A stretch of DNA of 41,558 nucleotides from NCBI RefSeq assembly GCF_023155745.1, contig NZ_JAKNUS010000017.1, positions 1 to 41,558 on the forward strand, in the 5' to 3' direction. The position numbers and the translations under genes are program-made. The notes beneath the pieces were generated by a model. The model saw only the letters and a list, made by a program, of their open reading frames with translations. It was not told where the DNA came from and ran no database searches. Shown in pieces: positions 15,758 through 23,450 of the stretch. This DNA is from Microbacterium kunmingense. Its GTDB lineage: Bacteria; Actinomycetota; Actinomycetes; Actinomycetales; Microbacteriaceae. Each line of letters starts with the position of its first letter. Within the stretch, counting starts at the first letter, position 1.

Positions 15758-16008
15758 TGAGCAAGACGCTCGACATCCTCGAAGCCGCCCTGCACGGCAC
15801 CACCGCCGGCTACCTGGCCGGATGCCGCAGCAAGGGAGGATGCCCGAACCACGGCAACCGCCAGCTGCTCACCTGCACCGAAGCGGCCCGCGCCCGCCGC
15901 CACTACTTCTCGCTCGCCTCGCTCGAGGAGACCGAGCCGATCACCCGGCAGATGCTCCGCGACGCCAAGAACAGCCCCTTCGCACCGAAAGAAGCCGCAG
16001 ATGTCTGA
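15757..16008 (+). CDS. Small Cys-rich protein
   Basis: 83 aa. HGTTAGYLAGCRSKGGCPNHG with a later cysteine (LLTCTEAARARRHY) resembles the Cys/His motif at the N-terminus of the preceding protein, so the two may share a small zinc-binding module. The start overlaps the previous stop by 1 nt and its stop overlaps the next gene by 8 nt. Function unknown; a small DNA- or protein-binding factor of the operon. Confidence 0.65.
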   Translation: MSKTLDILEAALHGTTAGYLAGCRSKGGCPNHGNRQLLTCTEAARARRHYFSLASLEETEPITRQMLRDAKNSPFAPKEAADV

Positions 16009-16303
16009 CCAGCCGAACACCTTCACCATCGACTCCACCAAAGAGGGAGAGTGGCTGCGGGTCGTCCGCGCGCTCGGCGGCCATCGCTGGGCCCTGTCGC
16101 TGCGCTTCAACCCCCTCCCGCTGACTCAGCGAGGCGCCCGGCACACCCGGCCAACGCGGCAGCCCACACCCCACGCGGCAGCAGGCCACGGGCCGAACGC
16201 GAGACTGCACCTGCCCAGCTGCGCGATCTCCCCCCAGCTCGGCAACGGCCGCGGCGCCCACCTCAAGCAGATCCCCCACCTGGGCCGAACCGAGGAGCAC
16301 TGA
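16001..16303 (+). CDS. Hypothetical protein in the five-gene operon
   Basis: 100 aa. The start ATG 16001 (MSDQPNTFTIDSTKEGEWLR) overlaps the previous stop, and its TGA overlaps the next ATG. The first 40 residues look ordered (TIDSTKEGEWLRVVRALGG); the rest is rich in Arg, Pro and His. No family recognised. It may be shorter in evolution than annotated, but the overlaps at both ends support it. Confidence 0.55.
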   Translation: MSDQPNTFTIDSTKEGEWLRVVRALGGHRWALSLRFNPLPLTQRGARHTRPTRQPTPHAAAGHGPNARLHLPSCAISPQLGNGRGAHLKQIPHLGRTEEH

Positions 16304-16779
16304 TGACCGACATCGCCGTGCGCCTCCAGGAAGCCATGACCATCCAGACCGGCACACCCGTCACCGTCCGATGGAGCTTCCGCGAGTTCGCGCTCAACTG
16401 CACCCGCCGCGACGGCCGCCCCCTCACCCAACGGATGCACAGGCTCTTCCAGACGCTGCTCAACCGTGAAGCGCTCCGCGAGCTCACTCCAGGAGAAGAC
16501 CCAACGATGGGATCCCGCGCAACCCTCATCGAGATCATCGACGACCTCGCCGTCAGCGCCGACCACCAAGGCGCCCGCGCGGCCGCGCTCGCCGAGGTCC
16601 TCCTCAGTGCCGGCATGTTCCACCTCGGCGACCAGCTCCGCCGCCAGAGCCACGCACTCTCAGAGCTCGACGCCGACGACGAAACCCTCGAGGTCATCGA
16701 CGAGGCACGCACCCAGATCGCCCGAACCATACTGCTGCTCGACCAAGCCGACACCGCACAGGCAAAGGAGCGCAGATGA
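16303..16779 (+). CDS. Hypothetical helical protein in the five-gene operon
   Basis: 158 aa from ATG 16303, which overlaps the preceding stop by one base (TGATG). The frame is open further upstream, but this start fits the operon. Mostly alpha-helical with long amphipathic stretches (ARAAALAEVLLSAGMFHLGD, IDEARTQIARTILLLDQ). No motif recognised. It overlaps the nuclease gene by 4 nt (ATGA). Confidence 0.6.
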   Translation: MTDIAVRLQEAMTIQTGTPVTVRWSFREFALNCTRRDGRPLTQRMHRLFQTLLNREALRELTPGEDPTMGSRATLIEIIDDLAVSADHQGARAAALAEVLLSAGMFHLGDQLRRQSHALSELDADDETLEVIDEARTQIARTILLLDQADTAQAKERR

Positions 16780-17528
16780 ACCGACGCACCCGCCGCGCCA
16801 GCACAGCCCTCGCCGCGGTCGCAGCTCTCGCGCTCGGCTTCGGCGCCCACCAGCTGGGCATCACCTCCTGGATCGACACATGGACGCGCCCGCAGGCACC
16901 CGCCCCGGACCCGACCTACGACTACACCGCGCTCGCCGCAGTCGCGCAGGAGCTGCCGCTGATCGATCCCACCGAGGAGATTCCCGAGTATCGCCGCGCC
17001 ACGTTCGGCGAGCGCTGGATCGACATCGAGGGAAACGGCTGCGATCAGCGAGACGATCTCCTCGCCGTCCAGCTGCAGGACGTCGTCCGTGACGGTTGCA
17101 CGGTGCTCTCCGGCGTGCTCGACCCCGATCCGTACACGGGCACACGCATTGAGTTCGAGCACGACCGGATCGCCGCCCCTGGAGCCCCGGGAAGCTCCGG
17201 CGTCCAGATCGACCACATCGTCAGCCTTTCGGCGGCGCACGCCGGGGGCGCGTGGGCGTGGACCGAGCAGCAGCGCATTCAGTTCGCCAACTCGTTCGAC
17301 AACATCGTCGCCGTCGATGGCAACACGAATGCGGCCAAGAACGACCACGGGCCAGCCCTGTGGCTGCCATCGAACGCCGACTACGTGTGCACCTACGTCG
17401 CCCGCTACACGGAGATCGTCGACACCTGGCACCTCGCGGTCGACGAAGCCGACCGCGGTGCGCTCGTGGACACGCTCTCAACCTGCGCTGCCCAGCAAGC
17501 CAGCGACGAGAGCGGGAGCATGTCGTGA
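16776..17528 (+). CDS. Exported HNH-type nuclease (DUF1524-like)
   Basis: 250 aa. An N-terminal signal or anchor (RRTRR, then a hydrophobic stretch of about 15 residues, 10-24) is followed by a mature domain containing VQIDHIVSLSAAHAGGA and FDNIVAVDGNTNAAKN, the DH...N...N...K arrangement of DUF1524/HNH endonucleases. Four cysteines in the mature part (C89, C108 and two near the end) could form disulphides, consistent with work outside the membrane. It is the last gene of the operon. Such secreted nucleases are common in Actinobacteria; here it may process DNA at the cell surface, or act on competitors. The role is inference. Confidence 0.82.
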   Translation: MNRRTRRASTALAAVAALALGFGAHQLGITSWIDTWTRPQAPAPDPTYDYTALAAVAQELPLIDPTEEIPEYRRATFGERWIDIEGNGCDQRDDLLAVQLQDVVRDGCTVLSGVLDPDPYTGTRIEFEHDRIAAPGAPGSSGVQIDHIVSLSAAHAGGAWAWTEQQRIQFANSFDNIVAVDGNTNAAKNDHGPALWLPSNADYVCTYVARYTEIVDTWHLAVDEADRGALVDTLSTCAAQQASDESGSMS

Positions 17529-17533
17529 AGCCG

Positions 17534-18067
17534 CTACGAACCCGCGTGGGATCTCGCCGCGCGCGCCTGACGCTTGGCCGCGCGAGCGCGGTCTACGACC
17601 TCGTTCGCATCCGTCGTGTCGACACCGAGGGTGCGCCTGATCACCTCGAGCTCGGCGTCGGTCCAGCGGGTGCGCCCTCGCATCCGCTCACCGAACGTGA
17701 CGACGTTCAAGCCGAGCAGGTCGATCAGAGCCGCCTGCGTGGGAACCTCGGGCGCCCCCGCCCCGTCCGCGATCGCCGCCCGCAACCGCTCCGCGAAAGC
17801 CGCATCGCGCGCCAGTCCCGGCATCAGTCGCGGCCGGCGGCCGCGCTGCGAGGGCGCCCTGCGCGCGCGCTCCTGCGCGAATGCGTCGATCGCGGCCTCG
17901 TCGTAGAGCGGGGAGTTGCCTTCTATGGCAACCGGCTCGGGGAGCAGAGGACCCTCCTGGCCGGCTCTGCGCAGCTTGTTGCTGATGGAGCGCATCTTGT
18001 AGACCGCGACGACGGACACGCCGAGCTTCTCGGCGACGTCCGCCGTGGTGAGGTGCCGTCCGGTCAT
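17534..18067 (-). CDS. MerR/excisionase-like helix-turn-helix regulator
   Basis: 177 aa. The N-terminus MTGRHLTTADVAEKLGVSVV and AVYKMRS is a helix-turn-helix; a second part (PTQAALIDLLGLNVVTFGER, RWTDAELEVIRRTLG) is also helical. A polar, Arg-rich linker joins them. ATG 18067 has GAGAGGAG upstream, and a GAATATAACC arm (18089-18098) lies 22 nt above the start. It faces the end of the nuclease gene (5 nt apart, convergent). It is a good candidate for the regulator that reads the AATATAACC sites; that is inference. Confidence 0.72.
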   Translation of the reverse strand: MTGRHLTTADVAEKLGVSVVAVYKMRSISNKLRRAGQEGPLLPEPVAIEGNSPLYDEAAIDAFAQERARRAPSQRGRRPRLMPGLARDAAFAERLRAAIADGAGAPEVPTQAALIDLLGLNVVTFGERMRGRTRWTDAELEVIRRTLGVDTTDANEVVDRARAAKRQARAARSHAGS

Positions 18068-18088
18068 CAGCGCTCCTCTCAGCTGGAT

Positions 18089-18098
18089 GAATATAACC
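18089..18098. promoter_or_regulatory. Single GAATATAACC arm upstream of the HTH regulator
   Basis: Matches one full arm of the palindrome at 14833-14854. It sits between the regulator start (18067) and the divergent small gene (18161). A CCCAAC-TTG-GTTGGG hairpin (18133-18148) lies in the same gap. Confidence 0.5.
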
Positions 18099-18160
18099 AC
18101 TTTCGCGGTTACGGCGCGCCGCGGCAACCAGACCCAACTTGGTTGGGGATGCTGGGGCGC

Positions 18161-18397
18161 ATGGCTAACAAGGACGCGGACGCCATCCGTGAGGAGCTCC
18201 GTCGCATCGGCCAGCAGCTCGCGCAAGCGGACGAGCTGCGCGAACGCCGCGGCAAAGTCGTCGACGAGGCGCGCGCGGCCGAGCTGACCCAGCGAGAGAT
18301 CGCCCTCCTGCTGGGGATGACCGAGGAAGGGCTGCGGAAGGCGCAGAAGTCCTACCACGGACGCGGGCGCTCTTACGGCGGCCGCCTCGCGTCCTAG
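18161..18397 (+). CDS. Small helix-turn-helix protein
   Basis: 78 aa starting MANKDADAIREELRRIGQQL. A charged coiled-coil-like half (IREELRR...ADELRERRGK) is followed by an HTH-like segment (ELTQREIALLLGMTEEGLRK). Resembles small sigma-region-4 or plasmid helix-turn-helix proteins. ATG 18161 has GGGG a few nt upstream; ATG 18149 is an alternative. Divergent from the regulator gene at 17534-18067. Confidence 0.65.
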   Translation: MANKDADAIREELRRIGQQLAQADELRERRGKVVDEARAAELTQREIALLLGMTEEGLRKAQKSYHGRGRSYGGRLAS

Positions 18398-18497
18398 CGA
18401 CCCCGCCAGACCTTCATGGAGCGCCCGTCGACTGCGAAATCTGATTGCAATTTTCAAGCACTCTTGACTAATATAACCTGACGAATGAGGGGGTGAG
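18398..18497. promoter_or_regulatory. AT-richer promoter region of the three-gene replication-like operon
   Basis: About 100 bp with a locally low GC tract at 18435-18476 (gattgcaattttcaag and actaatataacc). The word AATATAACC at 18470-18478 is shared with two other intergenic sites; TATAAC in it could be a -10 box, about 22 nt before the ATG at 18498, with RBS AGGGGG at 18488-18493. Such an AT-rich tract next to a candidate replication gene could also be part of an origin. Confidence 0.45.
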
Positions 18498-20126
18498 ATG
18501 GACGAGCTGAACTACCGACCCAAGCCGTGGACGCCGAAGGACGTGCCCACGATCTGGGTCGACCAGACCACCGGGCAAGGCGTCACCGACGCCGGCACGC
18601 CCGTTCGCCCCGTCATCGGCGAGCGCCGCAAGAACCCCAACCTGACGGACCTGCTCGACACGGCTGCCTCGTACGGCGCTAACCGCATCATGCTGACCGG
18701 GAAGCGCCCCGAGCCTGCGCCTGGCGTGCGGCACTGGCTGTACGTCCAGACCCCGAACTGGAAGCCCGGAGCCCACTGGGTCAACAACGGCCCGCCCACC
18801 GGTCGGTTCGAGCACGCGGTCACCGGCTTCAAGATCGAAGTCCGCACCGCGGAGGAGTGGTTCGGCGACGGGCCGCTGACCCCTGCCCAGGCTCGTCTGG
18901 CCTGGAACGTCACCGCGTCGATCATTCGCCACGCCGACGAGAACGCGCGCCTGTTCAACAGCCCTGCCGCCACCGGAACGAACCTGTGGGCGCTGTCGCT
19001 GCCGAAGAACATCAACCCCGTGCCGGTCGAAGACGACATCGCCCAGGAGATCCACTTCACCTCGGGCCTGCACCACTACGACCACCTGGTCGCGGGGGAG
19101 TCGTTCGCCAAGCACGAGGACTGCGTCCCGCTGATCGACCCGGCCAAGACGAAGAAGATCAGCGAGTTCGCCTACGTCGACGGCCGGTTCATGTTCGCCG
19201 GCGTCGGGCGCGAGCTCGGTATCGGCCCCGCGATCCGGCTGAACCAGGCCGCCGCGTACGAGCTGCTCGAGCAAGACCCCTACGCGCGCGCCCGCTTCCA
19301 CGTGCGGTTCCGCGTCCCTCAGGGCTGGAACCACGTTGGCCTGCTCGGTGTGAAGCACCTGGACGTTCGCGAAGGCTGGTTCTATCCGAACCGGCCCGGA
19401 GCGGTGCACGACACCTGGGCCGACGGCAGCGAGATCCACGTCGCCCTCAAGCACGGGTGGGAGATCCGCCCTCACGAGGCCGTGGTGTTCCGCAAGGCCA
19501 AGCCTCTAGACACCTTCACCGAGCGCATGACGCGCGCCCGCGAGCGAGTCCAGCTGCAGGACGAGATGCACCCGGACCTGCGCCGCGCTGTGCTCGCCGC
19601 GCTGCGGAACATCATGCTGCACTCGATCGGTGCATTCGCCGCCGCGGGCCGCGACGAGACCCGCGTCGCCGCGTCGCCCGATGACGTCCCGCCCGAGTAC
19701 AGGGCCAAGATGCTGCGACAGGGCAACCTCTGGATCTATCGCATCCCGTCGCGCCCGAACGACCGCACCCGAAGCTTCTACCACCCGGAGCTCGCCGCCC
19801 AGGTCTGGGGTCGCGCACGCGCTCGCGTCCTCCACGGCCCCAGCTCCCTCGGCGGCTACACCTCCGGTGCTCTCACGGTCGACCCCTCGACGCTCATCGG
19901 CATCCAGGGTGATGCGATCTACACGACCAAGCTGCCGGCGTGGTCCCTGCCGGACCGGTTCATCGGCGGCGGCGACGACGGCAAGACCGGGCGCCTGCGC
20001 CTGCAGGGCTACCTCAACGGATCCTTCATCACGCCGGAGACGCTGCGGCAGCGTGACGCGCTGAAAGCACGTGCCGAGCGGGCCGGCATCGCCAAGGCGC
20101 TCGAGCAGGCAGAGGAGAAGGGCTGA
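18498..20126 (+). CDS. 542-aa protein, possibly a divergent family-B polymerase-like replication protein
   Basis: Large cytoplasmic protein, first gene of a three-gene overlapping operon. A family-B polymerase reading is suggested, not proved, by three ordered blocks: FAYVDGRFMFAGVGREL at about 230-246 (a motif-A-like aspartate), RRAVLAALRNIMLHSIGAF at about 360-378 (recalling KxxxNSxYG of motif B), and IGIQGDAIYTT at about 470-480 (recalling YxDTDS of motif C, with one Asp). LFNSPAATGTNLWALSLP is a further conserved-looking block. No exonuclease motifs are clear. The window has no other replication initiator, so a replication role is plausible. It could equally be an uncharacterised plasmid protein without polymerase activity. 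Confidence 0.5.
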   Translation: MDELNYRPKPWTPKDVPTIWVDQTTGQGVTDAGTPVRPVIGERRKNPNLTDLLDTAASYGANRIMLTGKRPEPAPGVRHWLYVQTPNWKPGAHWVNNGPPTGRFEHAVTGFKIEVRTAEEWFGDGPLTPAQARLAWNVTASIIRHADENARLFNSPAATGTNLWALSLPKNINPVPVEDDIAQEIHFTSGLHHYDHLVAGESFAKHEDCVPLIDPAKTKKISEFAYVDGRFMFAGVGRELGIGPAIRLNQAAAYELLEQDPYARARFHVRFRVPQGWNHVGLLGVKHLDVREGWFYPNRPGAVHDTWADGSEIHVALKHGWEIRPHEAVVFRKAKPLDTFTERMTRARERVQLQDEMHPDLRRAVLAALRNIMLHSIGAFAAAGRDETRVAASPDDVPPEYRAKMLRQGNLWIYRIPSRPNDRTRSFYHPELAAQVWGRARARVLHGPSSLGGYTSGALTVDPSTLIGIQGDAIYTTKLPAWSLPDRFIGGGDDGKTGRLRLQGYLNGSFITPETLRQRDALKARAERAGIAKALEQAEEKG

Positions 20127-20950
20127 TGGCTGACCAGCAGCGCACCGCCCAAGACCTCATCCGCGATCTGCGGCGCAAGGGCATCAGCACGGCCGAGATC
20201 GCCGAGGAGCTGCACCGCTCGCCTCGAATGGTCCGCAAGATCCTCAACGGCGAAACCAGCGGCGCCCTCTACCGCCAGGCGCTCCAGGAGCTCGCTGACA
20301 CCGGACGCCTCACCCACGTCCCGCCGCGGCGCCGGCGCAAGGACGGCTCGATCGCCCCCGTGCGAGGCAAGGCCGGCGCCAAGCCCGTCATCCCCGAAGA
20401 CCTCAGCGGCACCTACGTTGAGGGTCGCCAGGGTGGTCGGCTGCGCGTCGACGTGGCATACGCCACCGGGGGCGACCGGTACATCGAGATGCGCATCCCC
20501 AAGGGCCGCACCGCGAAGGGCCGCGAGCAGGCGAACGCCGAACTGATCAAGCAGGTCCGCAACGCCGCCAAGGGCCAGTCCCACGACAAGCAGAAGCAGA
20601 TCACCGCCCACCTGACCTTCTCCAACGGCCGCGTGATGGAGGTCAACTCGTACAACGCCTCGACGATGCTCAAGCGCATCCACGAGAACGGCGGCGACGC
20701 CCTCGGCTGGTTCCGCGAAGAGTCGAAGAACCGATACGTGAACCTCGACACCAGCCGCGACACCATCACCGGCGTCACCCTCAACGTCGTCAGCACGGCC
20801 AAGACGACCGAGTACCAGAGGCAGGCCGAGCGCGGCCGCACTCGCCGCCCCCGCTCGCTGTCGCCGGCGGAGCTCATCAGCATGGAAGAGAAGCGGCGCA
20901 TCGAGGAGCGCCGCGCTCGCCGCCGTGGAAACCGAGGAGGTGGTCAGTGA
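20126..20950 (+). CDS. HTH protein encoded with the 542-aa gene
   Basis: 274 aa. The N-terminal helix-turn-helix is clear: DLIRDLRRKGISTAEIAEEL, HRSPRMVRKILNGE. A basic linker (PPRRRRKDGSIAP) follows, then a beta-rich middle (LRVDVAYATGGDRYIEMRIP, QITAHLTFSNGRVMEVNSYN) and a strongly basic, coiled C-terminus. The start overlaps the previous stop (TGATG) and its stop overlaps the next GTG. It may be an accessory DNA-binding partner of the 542-aa protein (initiator or terminal-protein-like); this is speculation. Confidence 0.6.
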   Translation: MADQQRTAQDLIRDLRRKGISTAEIAEELHRSPRMVRKILNGETSGALYRQALQELADTGRLTHVPPRRRRKDGSIAPVRGKAGAKPVIPEDLSGTYVEGRQGGRLRVDVAYATGGDRYIEMRIPKGRTAKGREQANAELIKQVRNAAKGQSHDKQKQITAHLTFSNGRVMEVNSYNASTMLKRIHENGGDALGWFREESKNRYVNLDTSRDTITGVTLNVVSTAKTTEYQRQAERGRTRRPRSLSPAELISMEEKRRIEERRARRRGNRGGGQ

Positions 20951-21348
20951 CCATGGCCGCCCCGAAGAAGCCCACAGCTGCAGCGAAGCCCCGCGCACGC
21001 AAGGCCGCGCCCCCCGCTGAGGAAGTCACCAGCGACGTCGACCAGGCAGCGACGTCCGAAGCACCCGCACGCGCACCTCGCGCAAGCCAGAAGCCGGCAG
21101 CGGCGAGCGCGACGCCTCCTGAGTCGGCCGAGGCGGAGACGCCACCGCCGGCGAAGAAGAAGCGGGGGCCCTACAACGTCGTCTACGTCCAGAAGAAGCC
21201 CGTCTCGATCCGTCTCCCCGACGACGCGCTTGAACTGATGGACTGGGCCAAGCAGGATGCAGCCAGCCGCGGCGACCGCCTCACCAAGGACGAGATCGTC
21301 ACCGTTGCGCTTCGCGCCTACTGGGGCCGCAAACGGCGCCGCGGGTAA
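20947..21348 (+). CDS. Basic ribbon-helix-helix-like plasmid protein
   Basis: 133 aa. The N-terminal 70 residues are a disordered Ala/Pro/Lys-rich tail. The C-terminal domain begins KKKRGPYNVVYVQKKPVSIR and ends GDRLTKDEIVTVALRAYWGR, which resembles an RHH-type DNA-binding fold (beta strand PVSIRLP, then two helices). GTG 20947 is favoured: AGGAGG lies 6 nt upstream and it overlaps the previous stop. The same domain recurs in the fragment at 23180-23374. A role in partition or copy control would fit; no ParA is present. Confidence 0.65.
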   Translation: MTMAAPKKPTAAAKPRARKAAPPAEEVTSDVDQAATSEAPARAPRASQKPAAASATPPESAEAETPPPAKKKRGPYNVVYVQKKPVSIRLPDDALELMDWAKQDAASRGDRLTKDEIVTVALRAYWGRKRRRG

Positions 21349-21383
21349 TGACCGTCTCCTGAGCTGCTGGCAGGGAAGTCGAG

Positions 21384-21809
21384 ATGAGTGAAACTAACGG
21401 GCCGGCCGAGTTGCCGGTCTACTCGATCGCCGAGGCATTCGTGAAGCGATCCGGAATGTATATCGGGCAGCCCGTCACGTTCGAGCGAGTGCACACGTTC
21501 CTGCTCGGTTTCGAAACGGCGATGTTGTACGTTCGCGACGAGCTCGCGCGCGATCGCAATGCGTTTCAGCCCGTGGGCGTGCTCGGTCAGTTCCGGGAGC
21601 AGCTGCGATCCGAGGGGCGGCTCAGGTGGGACTCCTGGTCCCTGACGATCGTGGCGGAAGCGATCGGCTGGACTGGCGACGAGCCTCCGGCGATCGACGA
21701 TCTGACCGAAGAGCAGCACCTCGAGGCAGTCCGGGACCTTCTCCCGTTGCTCGAGAAGGTCTTTGCCCTCCCCGCGGAGCTTGTCACCTCGCTCCGTGAC
21801 TCCGCCTGA
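21384..21809 (+). CDS. Hypothetical protein with KRSGMYIG motif
   Basis: 141-aa acidic helical protein. EAFVKRSGMYIGQPV followed by a helix (RVHTFLLGFETAMLYVRDEL) recalls a widespread family of small hypothetical proteins with (K/E)RPGMYIG near the N-terminus. GGGAAGTCGAG precedes ATG 21384. It may be an immunity- or defence-associated small protein; the function is not known. It stands alone, 35 nt after the RHH gene. Confidence 0.6.
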   Translation: MSETNGPAELPVYSIAEAFVKRSGMYIGQPVTFERVHTFLLGFETAMLYVRDELARDRNAFQPVGVLGQFREQLRSEGRLRWDSWSLTIVAEAIGWTGDEPPAIDDLTEEQHLEAVRDLLPLLEKVFALPAELVTSLRDSA

Positions 21810-22077
21810 GAAGGGTAGGCACCCCACCGCTGTCGGTGTGTCGTCCCGCCCATCGAGTTCGAGAACGCGTTCTATGCTGTGCGGCGATGATCAACCTGAC
21901 CGCCACCGTCCCGCTTGGACCGCTGACAGAACTTGTCGGACGATCCCTCTCGGCGACTGGGAGATGGGTCAACTCATCCGGTAGCGCCTACCTGTCATAT
22001 CCATCACTCAGAGGATCCTGACCCGGACGAACGATCGCAGTCGCTCGAGGGCAAAGGACCCGTGCGGATGTCGCGCG
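21810..22077. other. Gap with a short N-terminal gene stub and a palindrome
   Basis: AGAACGCGTTCT (21862-21873) is a perfect 12-bp palindrome. A 44-codon frame follows from ATG 21887 (MINLTATVPLGPLTELVGRS, ...RWVNSSGSAYLSYPS) to 22021; it looks like the start of a real gene cut off at a rearrangement. No family is recognised. The spacing of GAAC-GC-GTTC does not fit a LexA box. Confidence 0.35.
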
Positions 22078-23157
22078 TCACACCTCGACCTCGAACGGCA
22101 ACTTTCGCAGTGTCGTCGCGGAAATCCCGGTGCTCTTGTACATCCGGGCGTGGGCGTACTGGATCTCCGGCAGCAGATCGATGCGGCCGATCGCCTCCAG
22201 CATGATCTCGTCGGCCTGACCGGTGAGATGACGCAGTTCGGGGATCGCGTACCCGCCCACGTACTTCCCGGAGTTGAGATCCCAGGAGCGCACGGCCGGC
22301 AGCGCCTCCTCGATCCTCTCGCCGAGCTCCACCAGAGCATCGAACGTGTCCTGCCCGTAAGCGTGCGGGGAGAATGGGATCTGCGACATCGTGCCCTTGG
22401 TGACGTTGAAGCAGTCGCCCGTGAACGTCCACCACAGGAACGCCAGCCGCGACGCCGCGATCGCGCTGGCCGCGAGCTGGTCCTTCCGGTTCTGAACGAA
22501 CAGCTTCCCCTCGTTGAGGGGCACCGTGGCGTGCGTGGTCTTGTCGTAGGTGACCGGCGGCACCGTGTACGTGCTCAGGAAGTACGTGGCGGTCTTCTTG
22601 AAACCGACGGAGTAGTCGCTCACACGGACAAGCGGCGTCGAGGAGATCGTGCCCTTCGCAAGCAGCGTGTCGATCAGCTCGAACATCGCGTCGCTGCTGG
22701 CGCGCATCCAGTTCGGGGTCCGCGAGCCGGCGGGCCGAAGCGAATACCGCAGTGTCGCCATCAGATGCGGACGGAACGCCTCGATCCAGCTGTGGGTGAG
22801 CGTCGTGTGCAGCTCGGAGACGCTGCCATACCCGGCGGCGGTGATGATCGTGCTGCGCACCTTCACCTGGAACAGGGCAGCCGGGCGTTCCTGGAAGGTG
22901 CTCACCCAGATCGCATCGAACCGCCGCTCGTAGAACTTCCGCAGTGACTCGTCGCGATCGGCGAACTGGCTGCGGATGGGAACGATCAGGCTGAGCCGGC
23001 CATCCGGGCGCGTGATCTGCGCCGAGCGCTCGCAGCAGGAGGCGTAGATGTCGTCGACGTTGTCTGTCTCGAAGCCGGTGATGCGGTAGCTGAGCTCGCG
23101 CCGGTTGACGTAGGGTGGGTTGCCGATGACGACGTCGAAGCCGCCCTGATTGGGGTG
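22078..23157 (-). pseudogene. N6-adenine DNA methyltransferase / type IIG-like enzyme, C-terminal part
   Basis: From HPNQGGFDVVIGNPPYVNRR the frame carries motif IV (NPPY) of gamma-class N6-adenine methylases, then a target-recognition-like region (FVQNRKDQLAAS, LAFLWWTFTGDCFNVTKGTM) and a C-terminus with YKSTGISATTLRKLPFEVEV. The AdoMet-binding motif I and any nuclease domain, normally several hundred residues upstream, are missing. At 23157 the frame runs into the non-homologous antisense of an RHH gene. It is a remnant of an Eco57I/BREX-like restriction or methylation enzyme and should be inactive. Confidence 0.82.
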
Positions 23158-23179
23158 TGACACGTCGCCCCGCACCGGC

Positions 23180-23374
23180 AAGAAGCGCGGCCCGTACAAT
23201 GTCCAGCGCATCGAAAAACACCCCGCGACCTTCCGACTACCTCCGGACGTCTTCGAGTACATCAACCAGGCACGCGACGAAGCCGCGGCCCGTGGTGATC
23301 GCCTCACCAAAGACGAAGCGATCACCATGGCAGTCCGCGCGTTCTGGGGCGGCAAGCGCCAGCGCCGCCGCTGA
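23180..23374 (+). pseudogene. Second RHH-like gene, N-terminally truncated
   Basis: Begins abruptly KKRGPYNVQRIEKHPATFRL and ends GDRLTKDEAITMAVRAFWGG, clearly paralogous to the C-terminal domain of the protein at 20947-21348. The long basic N-terminal tail and start are gone at the joint with the methyltransferase fragment. TTG 23150 could start a short protein. A good RBS and an ATG (23420) of a following gene stub come next. Confidence 0.75.
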
Positions 23375-23419
23375 TCACCACACCGACATAACCGACGAAA
23401 AGAACTCTGGAGGCATCTG

Positions 23420-23450
23420 ATGAGCCGTCGATCTATGCTCGAGCAGGAAA
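23420..23450 (+). pseudogene. Start of a gene cut off by a junction
   Basis: CTGGAGG then ATG 23420 reads MSRRSMLEQE before the sequence joins an acyl-CoA ligase fragment in another frame near 23450. The RBS and position after the RHH gene suggest the first codons of its operon partner. No identity can be given. Confidence 0.35.

Noticed and set aside
17252..18397. 381-codon plus-strand frame spanning the nuclease end and regulator gene
   Set aside because: Only the last 78 codons (from 18161) look like a protein; the rest is antisense to the regulator or out of frame with the nuclease.
21851..21873. LexA/SOS box near AGAACGCGTTCT
   Set aside because: GAAC and GTTC are 2 nt apart; actinobacterial SOS boxes have 4 nt between them.
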